A stretch of 64,000 bases of DNA from Sulfitobacter indolifex (GTDB lineage Bacteria; Pseudomonadota; Alphaproteobacteria; Rhodobacterales; Rhodobacteraceae): the NCBI RefSeq assembly GCF_022788655.1, contig NZ_CP084954.1, positions 124,001-188,000 of the forward strand, given 5' to 3'. Every line of letters begins with the position of its first letter. The first letter of the stretch is position 1. The position numbers and the translations under genes are program-made. The notes beneath the pieces were generated by a model, which ran no database searches, was not told the origin of the DNA, and saw only the letters and a program-made list of their open reading frames with translations. Below, one piece after another: positions 25,457 through 35,002 of this stretch.

Positions 25457-25536
25457 AATCCCATACTGGCCCCCGCCGCGCGCTCTTAGCGCAGCAGTGC
25501 TTCCGGCCACCTTCCACTCTAGACGCGAGAACCCCC

Positions 25537-27411
25537 ATGCAACTGTCGATCTTACTGGACAAGATGCCCCTGATTACCCGTATAGCAAGGCTGATCCTGG
25601 TCGGTATGGCTGTGTGGCATCTCTACGTCGCCTTTGTTGGCCCGCCCAACCCTTATATCATGCGGGGCGTGCACGTCGCGCTCGCGCTTCTGCTGATCTT
25701 CCTGACCGTTGACCGCAAAGGGCTGCGCAACGACGTGCCCAGTTGGTATGATGTGGTGATCGGTCTGGTCGCGGCGAGCGCTGCACTCTACCCGTCCTTC
25801 AACCTGAATTACATCACACAGCGGTTCCTCTACGTCGATCCGTTGATGCCGATGGACATCGTGGTGGGGATCACCCTTGTGGTTCTGCTGCTTGAGGCAA
25901 CCCGACGGATGCTTGGGCCCATGCTGCCGATCACCGCCCTTCTGTTCCTCGGCTACGGTCTGGCCTTCACCTCGACCCTCCCCTCGGTCATCCTTGAGCA
26001 GCTGTTCATGACGCCCGAAGGCATTTTCGGCATCCCAATTGCAGTTTCAGCGACTTATATGGTGCTGTTCATCCTGTTTGGCTCATTGGTTGAGCGGATG
26101 GGCGTGGGCCAACTCTTTATGGATTTCGCTGTGGCCCTCACCGGCCGTCAGGTGGGCGGCCCCGCCAAGGTGGCCTGCGTGACCTCCGGTCTGTTCGGCT
26201 CGGTCTCCGGCTCTGCCGTGGCGAACGTGATGACGACCGGCACTTTCTCCATCCCGCTGATGAAACGCATGGGCTTTAAACCTGCATTCGCGGGCGCGGT
26301 TGAGGCTGTGGCTTCTACGGGCGGTCAGATCATGCCGCCCGTTATGGGGGCTGCGGCCTTTGTCATGGCGGAATACCTCGGCGTGGGCTACCTGACAGTG
26401 GCGAAGTATGCGCTGGCCCCGGCGATCCTGTTCTATGTCGCGCTCTTTGCTGCGGTCCATTTTGAGGCCAAGCGTAAGGGCATTGGTTCGGTCCCCAAAG
26501 AAGACCAAGTACCGCTTAAAATTGTCTTGCTCGAACGTGGCCACCTATTCTTGCCGTTGGCGATCATCGTCGGCGTGCTGATGATGGGCTACTCGGCCCC
26601 TTATGCGGCGCTTTGTGGGATCATCTCGGTCGTGCCGGTCGCCGCGCTGCGCAAGACGACACGGCATTACGTCACCGTGGACAACATCCTTGACGCGCTT
26701 GAGGGTGGCGCGCGCAACGTGCTGGCGATTGCGGCCGCCTGTGCCTGTGCGGGCATCGTGGTTGGCGTCATCGACATTACCGGCCTTGGCCTCACCTTCT
26801 CGAACTTCGTAATTGAAGCGGCCCAAGATACGCTGGTTATCGCGCTGTTCCTGTCGATGATCGCGGGCATCATCCTTGGTATGGGGATGCCGACGACACC
26901 CGCCTATATCGTGCAGGTCGCCCTGCTGGTGCCGGCATTGGTGAAACTGGGCGTTCAGGTCGAAGCGGCGCACCTCTTCGTGTTCTACTTCGCGATCCTG
27001 TCGGCCATCACACCCCCCGTCGCCATGGCGGTCTATGCGGCCAACACCCTGTCGCATGCCAAGATCGTTGAGGCGAGCTGGGCTGCCGTGAAACTCGGTG
27101 CGACCGGCTTTATCGTGCCCTTCATGTTCGTCTATGAACCGGCGATCCTGATGCAGGGCTCGGTCACCCAGATCACACTGGTCCTGTTGCAGGCCACCAC
27201 CGGGGTCATCCTGCTGGCCGCCGCCTTGCAGCGCTACTACTTCGGCAGGCTGTCCAACGTGTTGTCGGTGGTGCTTTTCGGTGCGTCGCTGCTGCTGATC
27301 TACCCTGATCTACGGCTCACCGCTTCGGGGCTGGTCATCGCGGGCATTATTCTGGCCTTCCAAAGGTCTAGAAACCCCAATCCAAAAAGCCAACCGGCCA
27401 CCCATACTTAA
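25537..27411 (+). CDS. Fused TRAP transporter permease (TAXI-type, DctQM fusion)
   Basis: This 624-residue polytopic membrane protein has about four N-terminal hydrophobic segments equivalent to DctQ fused to a long DctM-like part. Typical DctM segments include SGSAVANVMTTGTFSIPLMK and GGQIMPPVMGAAAFVMAEYL in the first half and GMGMPTTPAYIVQVALLVP in the second. It would use a sodium gradient to import the acid captured by the TAXI receptor encoded just upstream. The C-terminus has an extra hydrophobic pair before a polar tail. Confidence 0.92.
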   Translation: MQLSILLDKMPLITRIARLILVGMAVWHLYVAFVGPPNPYIMRGVHVALALLLIFLTVDRKGLRNDVPSWYDVVIGLVAASAALYPSFNLNYITQRFLYVDPLMPMDIVVGITLVVLLLEATRRMLGPMLPITALLFLGYGLAFTSTLPSVILEQLFMTPEGIFGIPIAVSATYMVLFILFGSLVERMGVGQLFMDFAVALTGRQVGGPAKVACVTSGLFGSVSGSAVANVMTTGTFSIPLMKRMGFKPAFAGAVEAVASTGGQIMPPVMGAAAFVMAEYLGVGYLTVAKYALAPAILFYVALFAAVHFEAKRKGIGSVPKEDQVPLKIVLLERGHLFLPLAIIVGVLMMGYSAPYAALCGIISVVPVAALRKTTRHYVTVDNILDALEGGARNVLAIAAACACAGIVVGVIDITGLGLTFSNFVIEAAQDTLVIALFLSMIAGIILGMGMPTTPAYIVQVALLVPALVKLGVQVEAAHLFVFYFAILSAITPPVAMAVYAANTLSHAKIVEASWAAVKLGATGFIVPFMFVYEPAILMQGSVTQITLVLLQATTGVILLAAALQRYYFGRLSNVLSVVLFGASLLLIYPDLRLTASGLVIAGIILAFQRSRNPNPKSQPATHT

Positions 27412-27442
27412 ATCTTAGAACGAACGAAACGGAACCTTCTCC

Positions 27443-29149
27443 ATGTTGCAAAAAACTTCCCTCAAGGCGCGGACCGGCGGACAGGTCCTTGTGGATCAAC
27501 TGCTGATCCACGGCGCTGACACCGCCTATTGCGTTCCGGGCGAAAGCTATCTTGAGGTGCTCGATGCGCTGCATGATGTGCAGGACCGTTTCAGCCTAAT
27601 TAATGCGCGCCACGAGGCCGGGGCCGCCAACATGGCCGAAACCTATGGCAAGCTCACCGGCAAGCCCGGCATCTGCATGGTAACCCGTGGCCCCGGTGCT
27701 TGCCACGCGGCAATCGGGGTGCATATCGCGCAACAAGACAGCACGCCGATGATCCTACTGGTGGGCCAGATCGCCCGCGACACGACTGACCGTGAGGCGT
27801 TTCAAGAAGTCGACTACCGCGCCATGTTCGGCCCGATCGCCAAATGGGCCACCCAAATCGACGACCCGGCGCGCGTGCCGGAATATATGGCCCGCGCCTT
27901 CCGAGTGGCGACCTCGGGCCGTCCCGGTCCAGTGGTGATTTCCCTGCCCGAAGACATGCTGACCGAGGTGGTTTCGGTCGCCGACGCGCGGCCCTATACG
28001 GCCACTCATGCGAGACTGTCTGCCGACGACCTCGACATGCTCAAGACCGAGATCGCGCAGGCAGAGCGGCCTTTGCTGCTGCTTGGCGGCTCTGGCTGGT
28101 CGGATGAAAGTGCCGCGGCCATCACCCGCTTTGCCGAAGCCAACAAAATCCCCGTCACCACCTCGTTCCGGCGTCAGGACATCGTGAACAACCTCTCGCC
28201 CGTCTATGCGGGCGATTTCGGCACCTCCACCGCGCCCAGCCTCTATGCGCATCAACGGGATGCTGATCTCCTTGTGGTGATCGGCGCGCGTTTGGGTGAG
28301 ATGACGACCAAAACCTACACCAGCATGCAATCGCCCAATCCGGACACCCGTCTGGTCCATGTCTATCCCGACGCGGATGAGATCGGGCGTGTCTATTCGC
28401 CGGATCTGGGCATCGCCGCGGCTCCGGTCTCTGTCGCTGCTGCATTGGACGGTGTCGATCTGGGCCGCGCTGAGACATGGGGCGCTTGGTGCGAGAAGCT
28501 GCACGCCGATTACCTGACCGATACCGAAGCGCCCAACGGCGGCGAATGGGATCTCGACATGGGGGTCGCACTTGCGCAGCTGCGCGATGAGTTGCCCGAT
28601 GATGTGGTGGTCACGCTCGACGCGGGCAACCACACCGGCTGGGCGCAACGCTTTTTGCGCTTTGGCCGACCGGGGCGAATTGTCGGGTCGACCTGTGGCG
28701 CGATGGGTTACTCCGTTCCCGCCGCCGTCGCGGCGTCCATTGCAGACCCCGAACGGCTGACGCTGTCCTTCGTCGGTGATGGCGGCTTTATGATGAGCGG
28801 CAATGAACTGGCTACCGCCGCGCAATATGGCGGGCGGCCCATCGTGCTGCTGTTCAACAACGGCATCTATGGCACGATCCGCATGCACCAAGAACGCGAC
28901 CACCCTGAGCGTATCTCGGGCACCACTTTGCAAAACCAAGATTTCGTCAAAATGGCCGAAGGGCTCGGTGCCCATGCCGAACGAGTGACCAAGACAGAGG
29001 ATTTCGCCGCCGCCTTCACACGTGCCCGCGAGAGTGGCCGCCCCGCATTGATCGAACTGGTGACCGACCCTGAGCAAATCTCAACCCGAACCACCATCAG
29101 CAAACTGCGGGACGCCGCGCGCAAGAAGGCCGAAGCCGACCAGCGTTGA
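27443..29149 (+). CDS. Acetolactate-synthase-like thiamine diphosphate enzyme
   Basis: The 568-residue protein has the three-domain ThDP architecture of acetolactate synthase and related decarboxylases. The cofactor-activating glutamate is in NARHEAGAANMAETYG (about residue 58), the central domain carries LLLLGGSGW, and the ThDP/Mg motif runs from GDGGFMMSGNEL to LLFNNGIYGTI (about residues 450-480). It lacks the regulatory partner of biosynthetic IlvB and lies between a TAXI transporter and a flavin dehydrogenase. A catabolic 2-keto-acid decarboxylase or carboligase (glyoxylate carboligase, sulfoacetaldehyde or benzoylformate type) is likely; the substrate is undetermined. Confidence 0.85.
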   Translation: MLQKTSLKARTGGQVLVDQLLIHGADTAYCVPGESYLEVLDALHDVQDRFSLINARHEAGAANMAETYGKLTGKPGICMVTRGPGACHAAIGVHIAQQDSTPMILLVGQIARDTTDREAFQEVDYRAMFGPIAKWATQIDDPARVPEYMARAFRVATSGRPGPVVISLPEDMLTEVVSVADARPYTATHARLSADDLDMLKTEIAQAERPLLLLGGSGWSDESAAAITRFAEANKIPVTTSFRRQDIVNNLSPVYAGDFGTSTAPSLYAHQRDADLLVVIGARLGEMTTKTYTSMQSPNPDTRLVHVYPDADEIGRVYSPDLGIAAAPVSVAAALDGVDLGRAETWGAWCEKLHADYLTDTEAPNGGEWDLDMGVALAQLRDELPDDVVVTLDAGNHTGWAQRFLRFGRPGRIVGSTCGAMGYSVPAAVAASIADPERLTLSFVGDGGFMMSGNELATAAQYGGRPIVLLFNNGIYGTIRMHQERDHPERISGTTLQNQDFVKMAEGLGAHAERVTKTEDFAAAFTRARESGRPALIELVTDPEQISTRTTISKLRDAARKKAEADQR

Positions 29150-29161
29150 AGGATTGACCCA

Positions 29162-30610
29162 ATGACTACTCTGACCGCGCCGCGCGACCTGCCTCAAACA
29201 GACGCGCGCGACCATAGCGCTCTGCTTGACGACCTGCGCCAAGCCATCGGTGACACATATGTCGTGACCAACGCAAAAGACTTTGACGCAAGGCTGATCG
29301 AAGACCGCGGACTGCGGCGCGGCACGGCGCTGGCCCTGCTGCGCCCCGGTTCAACCGACGAGGTCGCCACCTGCATGCGCCTGTGCCACGCAGCACAGGT
29401 GCCGGTGACTCCGCAGGGTGGCAACACCGGACTTGCAGGCGGCGGCGTGCCGAATGGGGGGGTAATCCTGACGACTGAGCGTCTGAACCAAATTCGTCAA
29501 GTCGACCCGACCAATGCGACCATGACGGTCGAAGCGGGCTGCATTCTGGCAAACATTCAAGCCGCTGCTGATGGGGTCGATGCGCTGTTTCCGCTGTCTT
29601 TAGCCTCCGAAGGCTCCTGCCAAATCGGCGGCAACCTGTCGACCAACGCGGGCGGAACGGCGGTGCTGCGTTACGGCAATACCCGCGATCTGGTCTTGGG
29701 TGTCGAAGTGGTATTGCCCGATGGCCGTGTGCTGAATGACCTTAGCGGCTTGCGGAAAAACAACACTGGCTTTGATCTTAAGCACCTCTTTATCGGGGCC
29801 GAAGGTACGCTTGGGATTATCACTGCGGCAGTCATCAAACTCTTCCCCAAACCGACCGCCCGCGCCACGACATTGGTGGCCTGCACCGGTCCCGAGCCTG
29901 CGCTTGCTCTCTACGCCCGGATGCGCGGGCAAGCTGCTGATACACTCTCTACTTTTGAATATATCGACCGGCTTGGCCTGCAAATGGTGATCGACCACGC
30001 GCCGGGGTGTAATGATCCGATGACAGAGGCGCATCCCGCTTATTGTCTGATCGAACTCACTGGCAATGGCGCGCAGGCTGCCCTCGATACGCGGCTCGAA
30101 AGCGCGTTGGAAGCAGCGTTTGAGGCGGAGGAGATCACCGACGCGGTGATCGGCGCATCTGAGGCGCAAAAAGACGCGCTTTGGGCATTGCGGGAAAACC
30201 TCTCAGAAGCGCAAAAGCCTGAAGGTGCGTCGATCAAACATGACGTATCGGTCCCGGTCTCCCGCGTGGCCGATTTCATCCGCGAGGCGACCCAAGCTTG
30301 CATGGATCACATGCCCGGCCTGCGGCCCTGCCCGTTTGGCCATTTCGGCGACGGGAACTTGCATTTCAACCTGTCACGCCCTGTGGATATGGCAGATGCC
30401 GACTTTTTGGCGGAATACGGAGCCTTCAACCGCATCGTGCATGATATCGTGCACCAAATGGGCGGTTCTTTTTCGGCGGAACACGGCATCGGCACCTTCA
30501 AACGCGCTGAGCTCCGCCGCTATAAAGATCCGGTTGCGCTGGAGTTGATGGAGCAGATTAAAGCAACACTTGACCCGGGCCACTTAATGAACCCGGGCAA
30601 AATACTCTAA
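29162..30610 (+). CDS. FAD-dependent D-2-hydroxyacid dehydrogenase (GlcD/D-lactate/D-2-hydroxyglutarate type)
   Basis: The 482-residue protein has a VAO-type FAD-binding domain (TPQGGNTGLAGGGVP at about residues 80-94; EGSCQIGGNLSTNAGG at about 143-158) and the C-terminal FAD-oxidase domain with PFGHFGDGNLHFN, SAEHGIGTFKR and MNPGKIL. Family members oxidise D-lactate, glycolate or D-2-hydroxyglutarate to the 2-keto acid. GAAGGA precedes the ATG, and the gene follows the ThDP enzyme by 12 nt. It could consume the D-isomer formed by the LarA homologue; this link is inference. Confidence 0.88.
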   Translation: MTTLTAPRDLPQTDARDHSALLDDLRQAIGDTYVVTNAKDFDARLIEDRGLRRGTALALLRPGSTDEVATCMRLCHAAQVPVTPQGGNTGLAGGGVPNGGVILTTERLNQIRQVDPTNATMTVEAGCILANIQAAADGVDALFPLSLASEGSCQIGGNLSTNAGGTAVLRYGNTRDLVLGVEVVLPDGRVLNDLSGLRKNNTGFDLKHLFIGAEGTLGIITAAVIKLFPKPTARATTLVACTGPEPALALYARMRGQAADTLSTFEYIDRLGLQMVIDHAPGCNDPMTEAHPAYCLIELTGNGAQAALDTRLESALEAAFEAEEITDAVIGASEAQKDALWALRENLSEAQKPEGASIKHDVSVPVSRVADFIREATQACMDHMPGLRPCPFGHFGDGNLHFNLSRPVDMADADFLAEYGAFNRIVHDIVHQMGGSFSAEHGIGTFKRAELRRYKDPVALELMEQIKATLDPGHLMNPGKIL

Positions 30611-30614
30611 TGGC

Positions 30615-31361
30615 CTATCCGCGCCCGGCGAAGGGCATCTTGGTGGCCATAACGGTGACGAACATCGCGTTTGCATCCAGTGACAGTTTCGCCATGTAAG
30701 ACAGCGTCGCTGCAACGTCGTTCACATCCATGCGCGGCTCTGACATGCGGCTGCCGTTGGGCTGCAAGATGCCCGCTTTCATACGCTCTGTCATCTCACT
30801 CGCCGCATTGCCGATGTCTATCTGTCCGCAAGCAATGTCATGGGGTCGCCCATCAAGTGATAACGCGCGGGTAAGTCCGGTGATCGCATGTTTTGTGGCC
30901 GTATAGGGCACGGATAAGGGCCGCGGCACATGCGCGCTGATCGAGCCGTTGTTAATGATCCGCCCACCTTTAGGTTCTTGCCGTTTCATCAGCGCAAAGG
31001 CCGCGCGGGCGCAAAGGAACGACCCGGTGAGATTGGTGGCCACGATGTCATTCCAATCCGCGACGCTCAGCGCGTCCAACTCTACCGCAGGGCCGTTGCG
31101 CCCGGCATTGTTGAATAGAAGGTCCAACCGCCCAAAGGTGGTTTCAATCTTTTCAAACAGCACGGCAACATCCGCCTCGACACCCACGTCGGCGGCGACG
31201 GCCAGATGCCCCTCTCCCGCAAGCGTTGCGCGTCCCTCGTCAATCTTGTCTTGCCGCCGTCCTGTCAGAACCACGGTGAACCCATCCCGCGCTAGCTGCT
31301 GCGCACAGGCTAAGCCAACGCCGCTGCCGGCACCCGTGATCAACGCAATTTTTCGGTCCAT
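30615..31361 (-). CDS. SDR-family oxidoreductase
   Basis: This 248-residue classical SDR has [13 protein letters not shown] (about residues 9-21), [11 protein letters not shown], the catalytic serine in NNGSISAH and [10 protein letters not shown] with the catalytic Tyr-x-x-x-Lys. It converges on the flavin dehydrogenase gene with only 4 nt between stops. The promoter region (31362-31528) is shared with the TetR gene and contains CTAATATATATGA at 31398-31410, similar to the AT-rich motifs of the sugar-acid operons. The substrate is unknown. Confidence 0.87.
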   Translation of the reverse strand: MDRKIALITGAGSGVGLACAQQLARDGFTVVLTGRRQDKIDEGRATLAGEGHLAVAADVGVEADVAVLFEKIETTFGRLDLLFNNAGRNGPAVELDALSVADWNDIVATNLTGSFLCARAAFALMKRQEPKGGRIINNGSISAHVPRPLSVPYTATKHAITGLTRALSLDGRPHDIACGQIDIGNAASEMTERMKAGILQPNGSRMSEPRMDVNDVAATLSYMAKLSLDANAMFVTVMATKMPFAGRG

Positions 31362-31492
31362 CGCATTATTCCATTCATAAGGGTATTGCCTGAAAATCTA
31401 ATATATATGATCCGCAGAGGATAGGGTTTTCCACTGGTCTTTTACCAACGCCCCCAGCCCAAAACCTATCGCCTCACATTTCCAAGAGGGGT

Positions 31493-31509
31493 ATAGACGA
31501 CCGGTCTAT
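31493..31509. promoter_or_regulatory. Probable operator of the NemR-like regulator
   Basis: ATAGAC (31493-31498) and GTCTAT (31504-31509) form a perfect inverted repeat with a 5-nt spacer containing ACCG. NemR-type regulators bind sites built on TAGAC...GTCTA. It lies 20 nt before the TetR gene start, consistent with autorepression of the regulator-reductase operon. Confidence 0.6.
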
Positions 31510-31528
31510 TACTGCATAAATACCCCCT

Positions 31529-32140
31529 ATGACCGAGGCAAAGAAATCAGACCAAACGCGGCAACGCATCTTGGACACCGGACGTAGCCTCGTGCTGCGG
31601 CACGGGTTCTCGGGCGTTGGCCTATCGCGCATCCTGAGCGAGAGCGGAGTGCCCAAGGGCTCTTTCTACTATTACTTTGCATCGAAAGAAGCCTTCGGCA
31701 CGGCGATGCTTGCCGACTATGTAGAGGGTTACCTTACCCGTGTTGACGCGCTCATAGCTGGCCCAGGCCAAGCGGGTGATAAGCTTGATAGTTTCTGGGA
31801 CGCATGGCTGAGCCAATCCAGCGCGCCGGGGATCGCCAGCGCCTGTTTGGTGGTCAAGCTTGGCTCCGAAGTCGCTGATCTGTCTGATCCGATGCGCGAT
31901 ACATTAGATCAAGGTGTTGACGCTTTGGTAAACCGTATTGCGCAATTGTTGCGGCACGGTGCGCAAGATGGCTCCGTGCGCGCGGTGGACGATCCTGAAA
32001 CCACCGCCCGTATGCTCTATGCCAAATGGCTAGGTGCTGCGGTGCTCGCCAAACTTGCCCGTAGCGATGCGCCTCTGCGCATGGCCCGGGCTGAAACCTC
32101 TGTCCAACTCTCCCCCATCCGGGACCAACTCCCAACCTGA
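31529..32140 (+). CDS. NemR-like TetR-family redox/electrophile-sensing regulator
   Basis: The 203-residue TetR protein has the N-terminal HTH (FSGVGLSRILSESGVPKGSF, about residues 27-46) followed by YYYFASKEAF. Two residues agree in number with E. coli NemR: Cys106 in SACLVVKLGSEVADLS and Lys175 in AVLAKLARS. That pair has been proposed to form a reversible bond when NemR senses hypochlorous acid and related electrophiles. Its operator-like repeat lies just upstream and an MDR-family reductase follows 11 nt downstream, so it probably induces detoxification of reactive carbonyls or oxidants. Confidence 0.85.
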   Translation: MTEAKKSDQTRQRILDTGRSLVLRHGFSGVGLSRILSESGVPKGSFYYYFASKEAFGTAMLADYVEGYLTRVDALIAGPGQAGDKLDSFWDAWLSQSSAPGIASACLVVKLGSEVADLSDPMRDTLDQGVDALVNRIAQLLRHGAQDGSVRAVDDPETTARMLYAKWLGAAVLAKLARSDAPLRMARAETSVQLSPIRDQLPT

Positions 32141-32151
32141 AAGGAAACAGC

Positions 32152-33132
32152 ATGTTTGCTGCCATCCACGACACCTTTGGCGAACCCGCCGATGTTCTGA
32201 CCACCCGCGAAACCGACACGCCCGCGCCCGCCGCTGGCGAAGCGCTGATCCGCATGGTGCTGTCGCCCATCCACAACCACGATCTTTGGACCGTGCGCGG
32301 TAACTATGGCTACAAGCCCGAACTGCCCGGCGCCATTGGCGGGTCTGAAGCGCTCGGCATCGTTGAAGCCGTCGGTGAAGGTGTTGATGATACGCTGATC
32401 GGCAAACGCGTCACGGCGGCTGGCTTCCACGGCGCATGGGCCGAATATTTCACCGCCCCCGCCGCAGGTCTGCTGCCCCTGCCCGAAGCGATCTCGGACG
32501 AGGCGGGCGCGCAGCTGATCGCCATGCCATTCAGCGCCCTGTCGCTGCTGGAGACACTGAAAGTCGGCGAAGGCGACTGGCTGATTCAGACCGCTGCCAA
32601 TGGTGCCGTGGGCAAGATCATGGTCGGTTTGGCCAAAGCGCGGGGCGTAAATTTGCTGAACCTCGTGCGCCGCGAGGGAGCCGCCGAGGAACTGCGCGAA
32701 ACGGGCGCCGAGAACGTGCTTTCCACCGATGACGCAGATTGGCAGAGCAAAGCGCGCGCGCTGATCGGCAAGGCCGGTGCAGTTTCGGCAATCGACTCTG
32801 TCGGCGGCGAGTTAGGTGGTCAGCTGGTTGAGCTTTTGGGCAAAGATGGCGAGCTGATCGTTTTCGGCACGGCGACAGGTCAGCCGCTCACCATGTCCTC
32901 TGGCGAACTGATCATGAAGCACATCACCGTCAAAGGCTTCTGGGGGTCGCGGGTTAGCGGCGAGATGGCACCTGAGACTCGCGTTCGTTTAATCGGCGAA
33001 CTGGTGCAACTGGCGGCCAAGGGTCAGCTTCCGCTCGACACGGGTGGCATCTACCCACTGGCCGAGGTGACCGAAGCGATGAAAGCCGCGCTGACCACAG
33101 GCCGTGGCGGGAAGGTTATGCTGCGCCCCTGA
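32152..33132 (+). CDS. Zinc-independent MDR-family reductase (quinone oxidoreductase/enoyl reductase type)
   Basis: The 326-residue medium-chain dehydrogenase/reductase has the N-terminal catalytic domain (PIHNHDLWTVRG; GSEALGIVEAVGEG, about residues 63-76) and a nucleotide-binding Rossmann segment (IQTAANGAVGKIMVGLAKARG, about residues 144-164). It lacks the structural-zinc cysteines of alcohol dehydrogenases. AAGGAAA lies before the ATG. Its coupling to the NemR-like gene suggests reduction of quinones or reactive enals. A strong hairpin follows. Confidence 0.85.
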   Translation: MFAAIHDTFGEPADVLTTRETDTPAPAAGEALIRMVLSPIHNHDLWTVRGNYGYKPELPGAIGGSEALGIVEAVGEGVDDTLIGKRVTAAGFHGAWAEYFTAPAAGLLPLPEAISDEAGAQLIAMPFSALSLLETLKVGEGDWLIQTAANGAVGKIMVGLAKARGVNLLNLVRREGAAEELRETGAENVLSTDDADWQSKARALIGKAGAVSAIDSVGGELGGQLVELLGKDGELIVFGTATGQPLTMSSGELIMKHITVKGFWGSRVSGEMAPETRVRLIGELVQLAAKGQLPLDTGGIYPLAEVTEAMKAALTTGRGGKVMLRP

Positions 33133-33146
33133 TCGACATCTAAATT

Positions 33147-33177
33147 CTGCAGCGGCCTTAGAATGGGGCCGCTGCAG
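33147..33177. terminator. Hairpin after the regulator-reductase operon
   Basis: CTGCAGCGGCC (33147-33157) pairs perfectly with GGCCGCTGCAG (33167-33177) over a 9-nt loop, 14 nt after the reductase stop. No T-run follows, so it could be a factor-assisted terminator or an mRNA-stabilising hairpin. Confidence 0.6.
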
Positions 33178-33332
33178 TCAAGCAATCCTGAATTCTCGCG
33201 GCGCCTAAAAACAAGACGCGTCCAGAAATTTCCGCCCGATATTTGGGCAACACCCGCTGTCAGGCGCCCATTTGATGCCTCAGAGATGACTCTTACCCAT
33301 CTCTATGGTGATTAAAAAATCATCGGAATTTT

Positions 33333-34190
33333 GTGGGTGGAGCCGTCACCATTCTCCTTGAGACTAGCATAAGCAGCCCGAGCGCGATCCCGGTGCAGCC
33401 GCGCGCTATCGGCGCTGCAATGGTTTCGGCCAAAGCGGCGCGGGGTCGCTCGACGCTCGGTGACCTGCGCCAATCTGGTGCAATGAAACTGCTTTTCCCC
33501 CGTCCCGACGGAGCCGCGCTGCAAGTGATTGCTATCAATACCGCTGGTGGTCTCACGGGTGGTGATGCTTTCACCCTCACCGCTTGCGCCGAAGAGGGCG
33601 CGGCACTCAGTCTCACCACACAGGCCGCCGAGCGGGCCTATCGGGCGCAGCCGGGGGAAGTGGCCTCGGTGCGAAATACAATCACTGCGAAACCCGGGGC
33701 AACGCTGCATTGGCTGCCACAGGAAACGATCCTTTATGAGGGATGCGCGCTGCGGCGGAGCCTTTCGGTGGACCTTGCCGACGACGCGTCACTTCTACTG
33801 GTAGAGCCGCTGGTCTTTGGCCGCGCGGCCATGGGCGAAGCGCTACGCCACGTGAATTTCCGCGACACGAATAGGGTCAGCCGTGCAGGCCGACCGCTTT
33901 ATTTAGACGCCATGACGCTGCGCGGCGATGTGACTGCCCATCTGGCCGCGCCGCATGTCGCCGCAGGCGCCGGTGCTTTGGCGACGCTGATCTATGTCGC
34001 CCCCGACGCCGAAGCGCGGCTTGCGCCCCTGCGTGCGCAGTTGCCCAAAAGCGGTGGCGCCAGTCTGATCGGCCCTGACCTTCTTGCCGCGCGCATTCTT
34101 GCGCCGGATAGTTTCGATCTTCGCCAATCGCTCGTGCCGATCCTGCGCGAATTGAGTGGTGACACCCTTCCCCGATCATGGATGACCTGA
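33333..34190 (+). CDS. ureD: UreD urease accessory protein
   Basis: UreD (285 residues as drawn) is the platform that binds apo-urease and recruits UreF and UreG for nickel delivery. Signatures are [13 protein letters not shown] (about residues 68-80), [33 protein letters not shown] and LPRSWMT at the end. The start is uncertain: the GTG at 33333 gives the longest frame, while family alignment suggests the protein begins near QPRAIGAAM, where a GTG at 33393 is available. The ureA start follows the stop by 1 nt. It is the first gene of the urease operon. Confidence 0.9.
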   Translation: MGGAVTILLETSISSPSAIPVQPRAIGAAMVSAKAARGRSTLGDLRQSGAMKLLFPRPDGAALQVIAINTAGGLTGGDAFTLTACAEEGAALSLTTQAAERAYRAQPGEVASVRNTITAKPGATLHWLPQETILYEGCALRRSLSVDLADDASLLLVEPLVFGRAAMGEALRHVNFRDTNRVSRAGRPLYLDAMTLRGDVTAHLAAPHVAAGAGALATLIYVAPDAEARLAPLRAQLPKSGGASLIGPDLLAARILAPDSFDLRQSLVPILRELSGDTLPRSWMT

Positions 34191-34191
34191 C

Positions 34192-34494
34192 GTGCAATTA
34201 ACCCCGCGAGAAAAAGACAAACTGCTGATCTCAATGGCCGCCGAGGTGGCGCGCAAACGCCTTGCGCGGGGGGTCAAGCTGAACCATCCGGAAGCGATTG
34301 CCTTGATCACCGACATGGTGGTCGAAGGCGCGCGGGATGGGCGCAGCGTGGCCGATATGATGCAGGCGGGTGCCCATGTGATCACCCGCGACGACTGTAT
34401 GGAGGGGGTCTCAGAGATGATCCCCGAGGTGCAGGTCGAAGCGACTTTCCCCGACGGGACCAAGCTCGTCACCGTTCACAACCCTATTAGATAA
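34192..34494 (+). CDS. ureA: Urease gamma subunit
   Basis: This 100-residue structural subunit starts [20 protein letters not shown] and ends [24 protein letters not shown], both canonical. It starts with GTG one base after ureD. It assembles with UreB and UreC in the (UreABC)3 holoenzyme that hydrolyses urea to ammonia and carbamate. Unusually, the next gene is not ureB but a small His-rich membrane peptide. Confidence 0.95.
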   Translation: MQLTPREKDKLLISMAAEVARKRLARGVKLNHPEAIALITDMVVEGARDGRSVADMMQAGAHVITRDDCMEGVSEMIPEVQVEATFPDGTKLVTVHNPIR

Positions 34495-34503
34495 GGATAT
34501 TCC

Positions 34504-34701
34504 ATGCCACGCTTTGCCCCTCTTCTTGCCCTCCCGCTCACGTCGCTTGCCACGACCGCCTTTGCCCATACAGCGCCAATCCCACACGGTCATGGTGGCG
34601 AAGCGGGAGGCTCATTGACGATGTATATCGTCGCGGGTTTGGCTTTTGCGCTGTCAGGACTGATTGCCGTTAAGCGCCGTTTGAAATCTGCCAAAGCATG
34701 A
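34504..34701 (+). CDS. Small His-rich membrane peptide inside the urease operon
   Basis: The 65-residue protein has a Sec-type leader (hydrophobic to about residue 21, ending TAFA), a His-rich segment [15 protein letters not shown], one hydrophobic helix (about residues 40-56) and a basic tail [15 protein letters not shown] precedes the ATG. Its stop overlaps the ureB start by ATGA, so it is translationally coupled to the urease structural genes. The 53-residue peptide at 5413-5574 has the same design. A role in nickel capture at the membrane or in organising urease maturation is inference from the histidines and the location; I know of no characterised homologue. Confidence 0.8.
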   Translation: MPRFAPLLALPLTSLATTAFAHTAPIPHGHGGEAGGSLTMYIVAGLAFALSGLIAVKRRLKSAKA

Positions 34702-35002
34702 TCCCCGGCGAGATCATTCCGGCAGAGGACACGCTTACCCTTAACGCTGACAGCAAAGCGATCACGCTGATGGTGGCCAATACCGGAGACCGCCCGGTGC
34801 AGGTCGGCAGTCATTACCATTTCGCCGAAAGCAATCCGGCGCTGGCGTTTGATCGCACGACGGCGCGGGGGTATCGCCTCGACATCGCTGCGGGCACCGC
34901 CGTGCGGTTTGAGCCCGGCCAGCGTCGCGAGGTACCCCTTATCCCGTTCAGCGGCGATCGGCGCATCTTTGGTTTCAATAGCGCGGTGATGGGAGACCTG
35001 TG

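Noticed and set aside
27755..29077. 440-residue minus-strand ORF
   Set aside because: Long but antisense to the ThDP enzyme, which carries the complete cofactor motif; the shadow is rich in His, Arg and Gly without domains.
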